NCBI GenBank assembly: GCA_037349105.1
Contig: JAYJMM010000066.1
Coordinates: forward strand, 1,178,001 to 1,242,000
DNA length: 64,000 bases
Direction of reading: 5' to 3'
Source: Limnomonas spitsbergensis
Taxonomy: Eukaryota; Chlorophyta; Chlorophyceae; Chlamydomonadales
Shown: piece by piece, positions 1-15,000 of the stretch
Layout of the letters: every line of letters starts with the position of its first letter
Numbering within the stretch: the first letter of the stretch is position 1
Program-made: the position numbers and the translations under genes
Notes under the pieces: model-generated
Seen by the model: only the letters and a program-made list of their open reading frames with translations
Databases searched by the model: none
What the model was told of the DNA's origin: nothing

Positions 1-140
1 GATCTGTAAGTAATGGAGGCATGATATGTAAGATAATAAAGGCAAATACAGTACGTTAATGGAGGCAAGATATGTAAGTAAATGGAGGCTGGTTCAGTAA
101 TTCAATGGAGACATGATCTGTAATTTAATGGAGGCATGTT

Positions 141-460
141 CTGTCAGTAAATGGAGGCAAGATCTGTAAGTAAAGGATACATGTTCTGCAATTAAATTGG
201 GGCAAGTTCTGTAAGTTAATGGAGACAAGTTAAGTAAGTAAATGGATACAGGTTATGCAATTAAATTGAGGCAAGATCTGTAAGCTATTGGAGGCATGTT
301 CTGTCAGTAAATGGAGGCAAGATCTGTAAGTAAAGGATACATGTTCTGCAATTAAATTGGGGCAAGTTCTGTAAGTTAATGGAGACAAGTTAAGTAAGTA
401 AATGGATACAGGTTATGCAATTAAATTGAGGCAAGATCTGTAAGCTATTGGAGGCATGTT
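141..460 (+). repeat. 160-bp tandem duplication inside the satellite
   Basis: The segment GAGGCATGTT recurs at 131, 291 and 451, and the seven monomers between recurrences are the same, including the rare variants AAAGGATAC and AATGGATACAGG. This is a 160-bp (seven-unit) tandem duplication. The related segment starting near 2350 has the block only once, so the offset between the two regions changes from 2349 bp before it to 2189 bp after it. Confidence 0.85.
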
Positions 461-694
461 CTGTCAGTAAATGGATGCAGGATCTGTAAGTAATGGATAC
501 ATGTTCTGCAATTAAATTGGTGCAAGATATATAAGTTAATGGAAGCATGTTAAGTAAGTAAATGGAGGCAAGATCTGTAAGTAATGGATACATGTTCTGC
601 AATAAATTGGGGCAATATCTGTAAGTTAATGGAGACAAGTTAAGTAAGTAAATGGAGGCAAGATCTGTAAGTAATGGAGGCATGATCTGTAAGC

Positions 695-2292
695 TAATAA
701 GGGCAAATACTGTAAGTTAATGAAAACAAGATATGTAAGTAAATGGAGGCTGGTTCAGTAATTCAATGGAGACATGATCTGTAATTCAATGGAGGCGTGT
801 TCTGTCAGTAAATGGATGCAGGATTTGTAAGTAATGGATACCGGTTATGCAATTAAATTGGGGCAAGATCTGTAAGTTATTGGAGGCAGGTTAAGTAAGT
901 AAATGGAGGCAAGATCTGTAAGTAATGGAGGCATGATATGTAAGATAATAAAGGCAAATACTGTAAGTTAATGGAGGCAAGATATGTAAGTAAATGGAGG
1001 CTGGTTCAGTAATTCAATGGAGACAGTATATGTAAGTTAATGGAGGCATGTTCTGTCAGTAAATGGATGCATGATCTGTAAGTAATGGATACCGGTTATG
1101 CAATTAAATTGGGGCAAGATATGTAATCTATTGGAGGCAAGTTTAGTAAGTAAATGGAGGCAAGATCTGTAAGTAATGGAGGCATGATATGTAAGATAAT
1201 AAAGGCAAATACTGTAAGTTAATAGAGGCAAGATATGTAAGTAAATGGAGGCTGGTTCAGTAATTTAATGGAGACACGATATGTAAGTTAATGGAGGCAT
1301 GTTTTGTCAGTAAATGGATGCATGATCTGTAAGTAATGGATACATGTTCTGCAATTACATTGGGGCAAGATATGTAATCTATTGGAGGCAAGTTTAGTAC
1401 GTAAATGGAGGCAAGATCTGTAAGTAATGGATACATGTTATGCAATTAAATTGGGGCAATATCTGTAAGTTAATGGAGACAAGTTAAGTAAGTAAATGGA
1501 GGCAAGATCTGTAAGTAATGGAGGCATGATCTGTAAGCTAATAAGGGCAAATACTGTAAGTTAATGAAAACAAGATATGTAAGTAAATGGAGGCTGGTTC
1601 AGTAATTCAATGGAGACATGATCTGTAATTCAATGGAGGCGTGTTCTGTCAGTAAATGGATGCAGGATTTGTAAGTAATGGATACCGGTTATGCAATTAA
1701 ATTGGGGCAAGATCTGTAAGTTATTGGAGGCAGGTTAAGTAAGTAAATGGAGGCAAGATCTGTAAGTAATGGAGGCATGATATGTAAGATAATAAAGGCA
1801 AATACTGTAAGTTAATGGAGGCAAGATATGTAAGTAAATGGAGGCTGGTTCAGTAATTCAATGGAGACAGTATATGTAAGTTAATGGAGGCATGTTCTGT
1901 CAGTAAATGGATGCATGATTTGTAAGTAATGGATACCGGTTATGCAATTAAATTGGGGCAAGATATGTAATCTATTGGAGGCAAGTTTAGTAAGTAAATG
2001 GAGGCAAGATATGTAAGTAATGGAGGCATGATATGTAAGATAATAAAGGCAAATACTGTAAGTTAATGGAGGCAAGATATGTAAGTAAATGGAGGCTGGT
2101 TCAGTAATTTAATGGAGACAGGATATGTAAGTTAATGGAGGCATGTTTTGTCAGTAAATGGATGCATGATCTGTAAGTAATGGATACATGTTCTGCAATT
2201 ACATTGGGGCAAGATATGTAATCTATTGGAGGCAAGTTTAGTACGTAAATGGAGGCAAGATCTGTAAGTAATGGATACATGTTATGCAATTA
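695..2292 (+). repeat. Higher-order repeat of 251 bp (11-mer) and 342 bp (15-mer)
   Basis: The diagnostic monomer with core TAATAAAGGC or TAATAAGGGC occurs at 695, 946, 1197, 1539 and 1790. The intervals are 251, 251, 342 and 251 bp. The 251-bp block is eleven monomers (nine of 23 bp and two of 22 bp) in fixed order. The 342-bp block is the same plus four more units (91 bp). 251+251+342 makes an 844-bp composite that is present twice in tandem here (about 605-1448 and 1449-2290, nearly identical). The same variant order can be followed through the rest of the array, so this entry is the type example. Confidence 0.85.
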
Positions 2293-3021
2293 AATTGGGG
2301 GAAGATGTGTAAGTTATCGGAGGCAAGTTTAGTAAGTAAATGGAGGCAAGATCTGTAAGTAATGGAGGCATGATATGTAAGATAATAAAGGCAAATACAG
2401 TACGTTAATGGAGGCAAGATATGTAAGTAAATGGAGGCTGGTTCAGTAATTCAATGGAGACATGATCTGTAATTTAATGGAGGCATGTTCTGTCAGTAAA
2501 TGGAGGCAAGATCTGTAAGTAAAGGATACATGTTCTGCAATTAAATTGGGGCAAGTTCTGTAAGTTAATGGAGACAAGTTAAGTAAGTAAATGGATACAG
2601 GTTATGCAATTAAATTGAGGCAAGATCTGTAAGCTATTGGAGGCATGTTCTGTCAGTAAATGGATGCAGGATCTGTAAGTAATGGATACATGTTCTGCAA
2701 TTAAATTGGTGCAAGATATATAAGTTAATGGAAGCATGTTAAGTAAGTAAATGGAGGCAAGATCTGTAAGTAATGGATACATGTTCTGCAATAAATTGGG
2801 GCAATATCTGTAAGTTAATGGAGACAAGTTAAGTAAGTAAATGGAGGCAAGATCTGTAAGTAATGGAGGCATGATCTGTAAGCTAATAAGGGCAAATACT
2901 GTAAGTTAATGAAAACAAGATATGTAAGTAAATGGAGGCTGGTTCAGTAATTCAATGGAGACATGATCTGTAATTCAATGGAGGCGTGTTCTGTCAGTAA
3001 ATGGATGCAGGATTTGTAAGT

Positions 3022-6000
3022 AATGGATACCGGTTATGCAATTAAATTGGGGCAAGATCTGTAAGTTATTGGAGGCAGGTTAAGTAAGTAAATGGAGGCA
3101 AGATCTGTAAGTAATGGAGGCATGATATGTAAGATAATAAAGGCAAATACTGTAAGTTAATGGAGGCAAGATATGTAAGTAAATGGAGGCTGGTTCAGTA
3201 ATTCAATGGAGACAGTATATGTAAGTTAATGGAGGCATGTTCTGTCAGTAAATGGATGCATGATCTGTAAGTAATGGATACCGGTTATGCAATTAAATTG
3301 GGGCAAGATATGTAATCTATTGGAGGCAAGTTTAGTAAGTAAATGGAGGCAAGATATTTAAGTAATGGAGGCATGATATGTAAGATAATAAAGGCAAATA
3401 CTTTAAGTTAATGGAGGCAAGATATGTAAGTAAATGAAGAATGGTTCAATTATTAAATGGAGGCAAGATCTGTAAGTAATGGATACATGTTTTGTCAGTA
3501 AATGGATGCATGATCTGTAAGTAATGGATACATGTTCTGCAATTACATTGGGGCAAGATATGTAATCTATTGGAGGCAAGTTTAGTACGTAAATGGAGGC
3601 AAGATCTGTAAGTAATGGATACATGTTATGCAATTAAATTGGGGGAAGATATGTAAGTTATTGGAGGCAGGTTAAGTAAGTAAATGGAGGCAAGATCTGT
3701 AAGTAATGGAGGCATGATATGTAAGATAATAAAGGCAAATACAGTACGTTAATGGAGGCAAGATATGTAAGTAAATGGAGGCTGGTTCAGTAATTCAATG
3801 GAGACATGATCTGTAATTTAATGGAGGCATGTTCTGTCAGTAAATGGAGGCAAGATCTGTAAGTAATGGATACATGTTCTGCAATTAAATTGGGGCAAGT
3901 TCTGTAAGTTAATGGAGACAAGTTAAGTAAGTAAATGGATACAGGTTATGCCATTAAATTGAGGCAAGATCTGTAAGCTATTGGAGGCATGTTCTGTCAG
4001 TAAATGGATGCAGGATCTGTAAGTAATGGATACATGCTCTGCAATTAAATTGGTGCAAGATATATAAGTTAATGGAAGCATGTTAAGTAAGTAAATGGAG
4101 GCAAGATCTGTAAGTAATGGATACATGTTCTGCAATTAAATTTGGGCAATATCTGTAAGTTAATGGAGACAAGTTAAGTAAGTAAATGGAGGCAAGATCT
4201 GTAAGTAATGGAGGCATGATATGTAAGCTAATAAGGGCAAATACTGTAAGTTAATGAAAACAAGATATGTAAGTAAATGGAGGCTGGTTCAGTAATTCAA
4301 TGGAGTCAGGATCTGTAATTCAATGGAGGCGTGTTCTGTCAGTAAATGGATGCAGGATCTGTAAGTAATGGATACCGGTTTTGCAATTAAATTGGGGGAA
4401 GATATGTAAGTTATTGGAGGCAGGTTAAGTAAGTAAATGGAGGCAAGATCTGTAAGTAATGGAGGCATGATATGTAAGATAATAAAGGCAAATACTGTAA
4501 GTTAATGGAGGCAAGATATGTAAGTAAATGGAGGCTGGTTCAGTAATTCAATGGAGACAGTATATGTAAGTTAATGGAGGCATGTTCTGTCAGTAAATGG
4601 ATGCATGATCTGTAAGTAATGGATACCGGTTATGCAATTAAATTGGGGCAAGATATGTAATCTATTGGAGGCAAGTTTAGTAAGTAAATGGAGGCAAGAT
4701 CTGTAAGTAATGGAGGCATGATATGTAAGCTAATAAAGGCAAATACTGTAAGTTAATGGAGGCAAGATATGTAAGTAAATGGAGGCTGGTTCAGTAATTT
4801 AATGGAGACAGGATATGTAAGTTAATGGAGGCATGTTCTGTCAGTAAATGGATGCATGATCTGTAAGTAATGGATACATGTTCTGCAATTACATTGGGGC
4901 AAGATATGTAATCTATTGGAGGCAAGTTTAGTACGTAAATGGAGGCAAGATCTGTAAGTAATGGATACATGTTATGCAATTAAATTGGGGGAAGATGTGT
5001 AAGTTATCGGAGGCAAGTTTAGTAAGTAAATTGAGGCAAGATCTGTAAGTAATGGAGGCATGATCTGTAAGCTAATAAGGGCAAATACTGTAAGTTAATG
5101 AAAACAAGATATGTAAGTAAATGGAGGCTGGTTCAGTAATTCAATGGAGACAGGATCTGTAATTCAATGGAGGCGTGTTCTGTTAGTAAATGGATGCAGG
5201 ATCTGTAAGTAATGGATACCGGTTATGCAATTAAATTGGGGCAAGATCTGTAAGTTATTGGAGGCAGGTTAAGTAAGTAAATGGAGGCAAGATCTGTAAG
5301 TAATGGAGGCATGATATGTAAGATAATAAAGGCAAATACTGTAAGTTAATGGAGGCAAGATATATAAGTAAATGGAGGCTGGTTCAGTAATTCAATGGAG
5401 ACAGTATATGTAAGTTGATGGAGGCATGTTCTGTCAGTAAATGGATGCATGATCTGTAAGTAATGGATACCGGTTATGCAATTAAATTGGGGCAAGATAT
5501 GTAATCTATTGGAGGCAAGTTTAGTAAGTAAATGGAGGCAAGATCTGTAAGTAATGGAGGCATGATATGTAAGATAATAAAGGCAAATACTTTAAGTTAA
5601 TGGAGGCAAGATATGTAAGTAAATGAAGGCTGGTTCAATAATTAAATGGAGGCAAGATCTGTAAGTAATGGATACATGTTCTGCAATTAAATTGGGGCAA
5701 GTTCTGTAAGTTAATGGAGACAAGTTAAATAAGTAAATGGATACAGGTTATGCAATTAAATTGAGGCAAGCTCTGTAAGCTATTGGAGGCATGTTCTGTC
5801 AGTAAATGGATGCAGGATCTGTAAGTAATGGATACATGTTCTGCAATTATATTGGTGCAAGATATGTGAGTTAATGGAAGCATGTTAAGTAAGTAAATGG
5901 AGGCAAGATCTGAAAGTAATGGATACATGTTATGCAATTAAATTGGGGCAATATCTGTAAGTTATTGGAGGCAGGTTAAGTAAGTAAATGGAGGCAAGAT

Positions 6001-9000
6001 CTGTAAGTAATGAAGGCATGATCTGTAAGCTAATAAGGGCAAATACTGTAAGTTAATGGAGGCAAGATATGTAAGTAAATGGAGGCTGGTTCATTAATTC
6101 AATGTAGACAGTATATGTAAGTTAATGGAGGCATGTTCTGTCAGTAAATGGATGCATGATCTGTAAGTAATGGATGCAGGTTCTGCAATTAAATTGGGGC
6201 AAGATATGCAATATATTGGAGGTAAGTTGAGTACGTAAATGGAGGCAAGATCTGTAAGTAATGGATACATGTTATGCAATTAAATTGGGGGAAGTTATGT
6301 AAGTTATTGGAGGCAGGTTAAGTAAGTAAATGGAGGCAAGATCTGTAAGTAATGGAGGCATGATATGTAAGATAATAAAGGCAAATACAGTAAGTTAATG
6401 GAGGCAAGATATGTAAGTAAATGGAGGTTGGTTCAGTAATTCAATGGAGACATGATCTGTAATTTAATGGAGGCATGTTCTGTCAGTAAATGGATGCATG
6501 ATCTGTAAGTAATGGATACCGGTTATGCAATTAAATTGGGGCAAGATATGTAAGTTTTTGGAGGCAGGTTAAGTAAGTAAATGGAGGCAAGATCTGTAAG
6601 TAATGGAGGCCTGATATGTAAGATAATAAAGGCAAATACTATAAGTTAATGGAGGCAAGATATGTAAGTAAATGGAGGATGGTTCAATAATGAAATGGAG
6701 GCAAGATCTGTAAGTTAATGGAGGCATGTTTTGTCAGTAAATGGATGCATGATCTGTAAGTAATGGATACATGTTATGCAATTACATTGGGGCAAGATAT
6801 GTAATCTATTGGAGGCAAGTTTAGTAAGTAAATAGAGGCAAGATCTGTAAGTAATGGATACATGTTATGCAATTAAATTGGTGCAAGATATGTAAGTTAA
6901 TGGAGGCATGTTAAGTAAGTAAATGGAGGCAAGATCTGTAAGTAATGGATACATGTTCTGCAATTAAATTGGGGCAATATCTGTAAATTAATGGAGACAA
7001 GTTAAGTAAGTAAATGGAGGCAAGATCTGTAAGTAATGGAGGCATGATATGTAAGCTAATAAAGGCAAATACTGTAAGTTAATGCAACCAAGATATGTAA
7101 GTAAATGGAGGCTGGTTCAGTAATTCAATGGAGACAGGATCTGTAATTCAATGGAGGCGTGTTCTGTCAGTAAATGGATGCAGGATCTGTAAGTAATGGA
7201 TACCGGTTTAGCAATTAAATTGGGGCAATATCTGTAAGTTATTGGAGGCAGGTTAAGTAAGTAAATGGATGCAAGATCTATAAGTAATGGAGGCATGATG
7301 TGTAAGATAATAAAGGCAAATACTGTAAGTTAATGGAGGCAAGATATGTAAGTAAATGGAGGCTGGTTCAGTAATTCAATGGAGACATAATATGTAAGTT
7401 AATGGAGGCATGTTTTGTCAGTAAATGGATGCATGATCTGTAAGTAATGGATACCGGTTATGCAATTACATTGGGGCAAGATATGTAATCTATTGGAGGC
7501 ATGTTAAGTAAGTAAATGGAGGCAAGATCTGTAAGTAATGGATACATGTTCTGCAATTAAATTGGGGCAATATCTGTAAGTTAATGGATACAAGTTAAGT
7601 AAGTAAATTGAGGCAAGATCTGTAAGTAATGGAGGCATGATCTGTAAGCTAATAAGGGCAAATACTGTAAGTTAATGAAAACAAGATATGTAAGTAAATG
7701 GAGGCTGGTTCAGTAATTCAATGGAGACAGGATCTGTAATTCAATGGAGGCGTGTTCTGTCAGTAAATGGATGCAGGATCTGTAAGTAATGGATACCGGT
7801 TATGCAATTAAATTGGGGCAAGATCTGTAAGTTATTGGAGGCAGGTTAAGTAAGTAAATGGAGGCAAGATCTGTAAGTAATGGAGGCATGATATGTAAGA
7901 TAATAAAGGCAAATACTGTAAGTTAATGGAGGCAAGATATATAAGTAAATGGAGGCTGGTTCAGTAATTCAATGGAGACAGTATATGTAAGTTGATGGAG
8001 GCATGTTCTGTCAGTAAATGGATGCATGATCTGTAAGTAATGGATACCGGTTATGCAATTAAATTGGGGCAAGATATGTAATCTATTGGAGGCAAGTTTA
8101 GTAAGTAAATGGAGGCAAGATCTGTAAGTAATGGAGGCATGATATGTAAGATAATAAAGGCAAATACTTTAAGTTAATGGAGGCAAGATATGTAAATAAA
8201 TGAAGGCTGGTTCAATAATTAAATGGAGGCAAGATCTGTAAGTAATGGATACATGTTCTGCAATTAAATTGGGGCAAGTTCTGTAAGTTAATGGAGACAA
8301 GTTAAATAAGTAAATGGATACAGGTTATGCAATTAAATTAAGGCAAGCTCTGTAAGCTATTGGAGGCACGTTCTGTCAGTAAATGGATGCAGGATCTGTA
8401 AGTAATGGATACATGTTCTGCAATTATATTGGTGCAAGATATGTGAGTTAATGGAAGCATGTTAAGTAAGTAAATGGAGGCAAGATCTGAAAGTAATGGA
8501 TACATGTTATGCAATTAAATTGGGGCAATATCTGTAAGTTATTGGAGGCAGGTTAAGTAAGTAAATGGAGGCAAGATCTGTAAGTAATGAAGGCATGATC
8601 TGTAAGCTAATAAGGGCAAATACTGTAAGTTAATGGAGGCAAGATATGTAAGTAAATGGAGGCTGGTTCATTAATTCAATGTAGGCAGTATATGTAAGTT
8701 AATGGAGGCATGTTCTGTCAGTAAATGGATGCATGATCTGTAAGTAATGGATACCGGTTATGCAATTAAATTGGGGCAAGATATGTAAGTTTTTGGAGGC
8801 AGGTTAAGTAAGTAAATGGAGGCAAGATCTGTAAGTAATGGAGGCCTGATATGTAAGATAATAAAGGCAAATACTGTAAGTTAATGGAGGCAAGATATGT
8901 AAGTAAATGGAGGATGGTTCAATAATGAAATGGAGGCAAGATCTGTAAGTTAATGGAGGCATGTTTTGTCAGTAAATGGATGCATGATCTGTAAGTAATG

Positions 9001-12000
9001 GATACATGTTCTGCAATTACATTGGGGCAAGATATGTAATCTATTGGAGGCAAGTTTAGTAAGTAAATAGAGGCAAGATCTGTAAGTAATGGATACATGT
9101 TATGCAATTAAATTGGTGCAAGATATGTAAGTTAATGGAGGCATGTTAAGTAAGTAAATGGAGGCAAGATCTGTAAGTAATGGATACATGTTCTGCAATT
9201 AAATTGGGGCAATATCTGTAAGTTAATGGAGACAAGTTAAGTAAGTAAATGGAGGCAAGATCTGTAAGTAATGGAGGCATGATATGTAAGCTAATAAAGG
9301 CAAATACTGTAAGTTAATGCAACCAAGATATGTAAGTAAATGGAGGCTGGTTCAGTAATTCAATGGAGACAGGATCTGTAATTCAATGGAGGCGTGTTCT
9401 GTCAGTAAATGGATGCAGGATCTGTAAGTAATGGATACCGGTTTTGCAATTAAATTGGGGCAATATCTGTAAGTTATTGGAGGCAGGTTAAGTAAGTAAA
9501 TGGATGCAAGATCTATAAGTAATGGAGGCATGATATGTAAGATAATAAAGGCAAATACTGTAAGTTAATGGAGGCAAGATATGTAAGTAAATGGAGGCTG
9601 GTTCAGTAATTCAATGGAGACATAATCTGTAAGTTAATGGAGGCATGTTCTATCACTAAATGGATGCAAGATCTGTAAGTAATGGATACCGGTTATGCAA
9701 TTAAATTGGGGCAAGATCTGTAAGTTATTGGAGGCAGGTTAAGTAAGTAAATGGAGGCAAGATCTGTAAGTAATGGAGGCATGATATGTAAGATAATAAA
9801 GGCAAATACTGTAAGTTAATGGAGGCAAGATATGTAAGTAAATGGAGGCTGGTTCAGTAATTCAATGGAGACAGTATATGTAAGTTAATGGAGGCATGTT
9901 CTGTCAGTAAATGGATGCATGATCTGTAAGTAATGGATACCGGTTATGCAATTAAATTGGGGCAAGATATGTAATCTATTGGAGGCAAGTTTAGTAAGTA
10001 AATGGAGGCAAGATATTTAAGTAATGGAGGCATGATATGTAAGATAATAAAGGCAAATACTTTAAGTTAATGGAGGCAAGATATGTAAGTAAATGAAGAA
10101 TGGTTCTATTATTAAATGGAGGCAAGATCTGTAAGTAATGGATACATGTTTTGTCAGTAAATGGATGCATGATCTGTAAGTAATGGATACATGTTCTGCA
10201 ATTACATTGGGGCAAGATATGTAATCTATTGGAGGCAAGTTTAGTACGTAAATGGAGGCAAGATCTGTAAGTAATGGATACATGTTATGCAATTAAATTG
10301 GGGGAAGATATGTAAGTTATTGGAGGCAGGTTAAGTAAGTAAATGGAGGCAAGATCTGTAAGTAATGGAGGCATGATATGTAAGATAATAAAGGCAAATA
10401 CAGTACGTTAATGGAGGCAAGATATGTAAGTAAATGGAGGCTGGTTCAGTAATTCAATGGAGACATGATCTGTAATTTAATGGAGGCATGTTCTGTCAGT
10501 AAATGGAGGCAAGATCTGTAAGTAATGGATACATGTTCTGCAATTAAATTGGGGCAAGTTCTGTAAGTTAATGGAGACAAGTTAAGTAAGTAAATGGATA
10601 CAGGTTATGCCATTAAATTGAGGCAAGATCTGTAAGCTATTGGAGGCATGTTCTGTCAGTAAATGGATGCAGGATCTGTAAGTAATGGATACATGCTCTG
10701 CAATTAAATTGGTGCAAGATATATAAGTTAATGGAAGCATGTTAAGTAAGTAAATGGAGGCAAGATCTGTAAGTAATGGATACATGTTCTGCAATTAAAT
10801 TTGGGCAATATCTGTAAGTTAATGGAGACAAGTTAAGTAAGTAAATGGAGGCAAGATCTGTAAGTAATGGAGGCATGATATGTAAGCTAATAAGGGCAAA
10901 TACTGTAAGTTAATGAAAACAAGATATGTAAGTAAATGGAGGCTGGTTCAGTAATTCAATGGAGTCAGGATCTGTAATTCAATGGAGGCGTGTTCTGTCA
11001 GTAAATGGATGCAGGATCTGTAAGTAATGGATACCGGTTTTGCAATTAAATTGGGGGAAGATATGTAAGTTATTGGAGGCAGGTTAAGTAAGTAAATGGA
11101 GGCAAGATCTGTAAGTAATGGAGGCATGATATGTAAGATAATAAAGGCAAATACTGTAAGTTAATGGAGGCAAGATATGTAACTAAATGGAGGCTGGTTC
11201 AGTAATTCAATGGAGACAGTATATGTAAGTTAATGGAGGCATGTTCTGTCAGTAAATGGATGCATGATCTGTAAGTAATGGATACCGGTTATGCAATTAA
11301 ATTGGGGCAAGATATGTAATCTATTGGAGGCAAGTTTAGTAAGTAAATGGAGGCAAGATCTGTAAGTAATGGAGGCATGATATGTAAGCTAATAAAGGCA
11401 AATACTGTAAGTTAATGGAGGCAAGATATGTAAGTAAATGGAGGCTGGTTCAGTAATTTAATGGAGACAGGATATGTAAGTTAATGGAGGCATGTTCTGT
11501 CAGTAAATGGATGCATGATCTGTAAGTAATGGATACATGTTCTGCAATTACATTGGGGCAAGATATGTAATCTATTGGAGGCAAGTTTAGTACGTAAATG
11601 GAGGCAAGATCTGTAAGTAATGGATACATGTTATGCAATTAAATTGGGGGAAGATGTGTAAGTTATCGGAGGCAAGTTTAGTAAGTAAATTGAGGCAAGA
11701 TCTGTAAGTAATGGAGGCATGATCTGTAAGCTAATAAGGGCAAATACTGTAAGTTAATGAAAACAAGATATGTAAGTAAATGGAGGCTGGTTCAGTAATT
11801 CAATGGAGACAGGATCTGTAATTCAATGGAGGCGTGTTCTGTTAGTAAATGGATGCAGGATCTGTAAGTAATGGATACCGGTTATGCAATTAAATTGGGG
11901 CAAGATCTGTAAGTTATTGGAGGCAGGTTAAGTAAGTAAATGGAGGCAAGATCTGTAAGTAATGGAGGCATGATATGTAAGATAATAAAGGCAAATACTG

Positions 12001-15000
12001 TAAGTTAATGGAGGCAAGATATATAAGTAAATGGAGGCTGGTTCAGTAATTCAATGGAGACAGTATATGTAAGTTGATGGAGGCATGTTCTGTCAGTAAA
12101 TGGATGCATGATCTGTAAGTAATGGATACCGGTTATGCAATTAAATTGGGGCAAGATATGTAATCTATTGGAGGCAAGTTTAGTAAGTAAATGGAGGCAA
12201 GATCTGTAAGTAATGGAGGCATGATATGTAAGATAATAAAGGCAAATACTTTAAGTTAATGGAGGCAAGATATGTAAGTAAATGAAGGCTGGTTCAATAA
12301 TTAAATGGAGGCAAGATCTGTAAGTAATGGATACATGTTCTGCAATTAAATTGGGGCAAGTTCTGTAAGTTAATGGAGACAAGTTAAATAAGTAAATGGA
12401 TACAGGTTATGCAATTAAATTGAGGCAAGCTCTGTAAGCTATTGGAGGCATGTTCTGTCAGTAAATGGATGCAGGATCTGTAAGTAATGGATACATGTTC
12501 TGCAATTATATTGGTGCAAGATATGTGAGTTAATGGAAGCATGTTAAGTAAGTAAATGGAGGCAAGATCTGAAAGTAATGGATACATGTTATGCAATTAA
12601 ATTGGGGCAATATCTGTAAGTTATTGGAGGCAGGTTAAGTAAGTAAATGGAGGCAAGATCTGTAAGTAATGAAGGCATGATCTGTAAGCTAATAAGGGCA
12701 AATACTGTAAGTTAATGGAGGCAAGATATGTAAGTAAATGGAGGCTGGTTCATTAATTCAATGTAGACAGTATATGTAAGTTAATGGAGGCATGTTCTGT
12801 CAGTAAATGGATGCATGATCTGTAAGTAATGGATGCAGGTTCTGCAATTAAATTGGGGCAAGATATGCAATATATTGGAGGTAAGTTGAGTACGTAAATG
12901 GAGGCAAGATCTGTAAGTAATGGATACATGTTATGCAATTAAATTGGGGGAAGTTATGTAAGTTATTGGAGGCAGGTTAAGTAAGTAAATGGAGGCAAGA
13001 TCTGTAAGTAATGGAGGCATGATATGTAAGATAATAAAGGCAAATACAGTAAGTTAATGGAGGCAAGATATGTAAGTAAATGGAGGTTGGTTCAGTAATT
13101 CAATGGAGACATGATCTGTAATTTAATGGAGGCATGTTCTGTCAGTAAATGGATGCATGATCTGTAAGTAATGGATACCGGTTATGCAATTAAATTGGGG
13201 CAAGATATGTAAGTTTTTGGAGGCAGGTTAAGTAAGTAAATGGAGGCAAGATCTGTAAGTAATGGAGGCCTGATATGTAAGATAATAAAGGCAAATACTA
13301 TAAGTTAATGGAGGCAAGATATGTAAGTAAATGGAGGATGGTTCAATAATGAAATGGAGGCAAGATCTGTAAGTTAATGGAGGCATGTTTTGTCAGTAAA
13401 TGGATGCATGATCTGTAAGTAATGGATACATGTTATGCAATTACATTGGGGCAAGATATGTAATCTATTGGAGGCAAGTTTAGTAAGTAAATAGAGGCAA
13501 GATCTGTAAGTAATGGATACATGTTATGCAATTAAATTGGTGCAAGATATGTAAGTTAATGGAGGCATGTTAAGTAAGTAAATGGAGGCAAGATCTGTAA
13601 GTAATGGATACATGTTATGCAATTAAATTGGGGCAATATCTGTAAATTAATGGAGACAAGTTAAGTAAGTAAATGGAGGCAAGATCTGTAAGTAATGGAG
13701 GCATGATATGTAAGCTAATAAAGGCAAATACTGTAAGTTAATGCAACCAAGATATGTAAGTAAATGGAGGCTGGTTCAGTAATTCAATGGAGACAGGATC
13801 TGTAATTCAATGGAGGCGTGTTCTGTCAGTAAATGGATGCAGGATCTGTAAGTAATGGATACCGGTTTAGCAATTAAATTGGGGCAATATCTGTAAGTTA
13901 TTGGAGGCAGGTTAAGTAAGTAAATGGATGCAAGATCTATAAGTAATGGAGGCATGATGTGTAAGATAATAAAGGCAAATACTGTAAGTTAATGGAGGCA
14001 AGATATGTAAGTAAATGGAGGCTGGTTCAGTAATTCAATGGAGACATAATATGTAAGTTAATGGAGGCATGTTTTGTCAGTAAATGGATGCATGATCTGT
14101 AAGTAATGGATACCGGTTATGCAATTACATTGGGGCAAGATATGTAATCTATTGGAGGCATGTTAAGTAAGTAAATGGAGGCAAGATCTGTAAGTAATGG
14201 ATACATGTTCTGCAATTAAATTGGGGCAATATCTGTAAGTTAATGGATACAAGTTAAGTAAGTAAATTGAGGCAAGATCTGTAAGTAATGGAGGCATGAT
14301 CTGTAAGCTAATAAGGGCAAATACTGTAAGTTAATGAAAACAAGATATGTAAGTAAATGGAGGCTGGTTCAGTAATTCAATGGAGACAGGATCTGTAATT
14401 CAATGGAGGCGTGTTCTGTCAGTAAATGGATGCAGGATCTGTAAGTAATGGATACCGGTTATGCAATTAAATTGGGGCAAGATCTGTAAGTTATTGGAGG
14501 CAGGTTAAGTAAGTAAATGGAGGCAAGATCTGTAAGTAATGGAGGCATGATATGTAAGATAATAAAGGCAAATACTGTAAGTTAATGGAGGCAAGATATA
14601 TAAGTAAATGGAGGCTGGTTCAGTAATTCAATGGAGACAGTATATGTAAGTTGATGGAGGCATGTTCTGTCAGTAAATGGATGCATGATCTGTAAGTAAT
14701 GGATACCGGTTATGCAATTAAATTGGGGCAAGATATGTAATCTATTGGAGGCAAGTTTAGTAAGTAAATGGAGGCAAGATCTGTAAGTAATGGAGGCATG
14801 ATATGTAAGATAATAAAGGCAAATACTTTAAGTTAATGGAGGCAAGATATGTAAGTAAATGAAGGCTGGTTCAATAATTAAATGGAGGCAAGATCTGTAA
14901 GTAATGGATACATGTTCTGCAATTAAATTGGGGCAAGTTCTGTAAGTTAATGGAGACAAGTTAAATAAGTAAATGGATACAGGTTATGCAATTAAATTAA

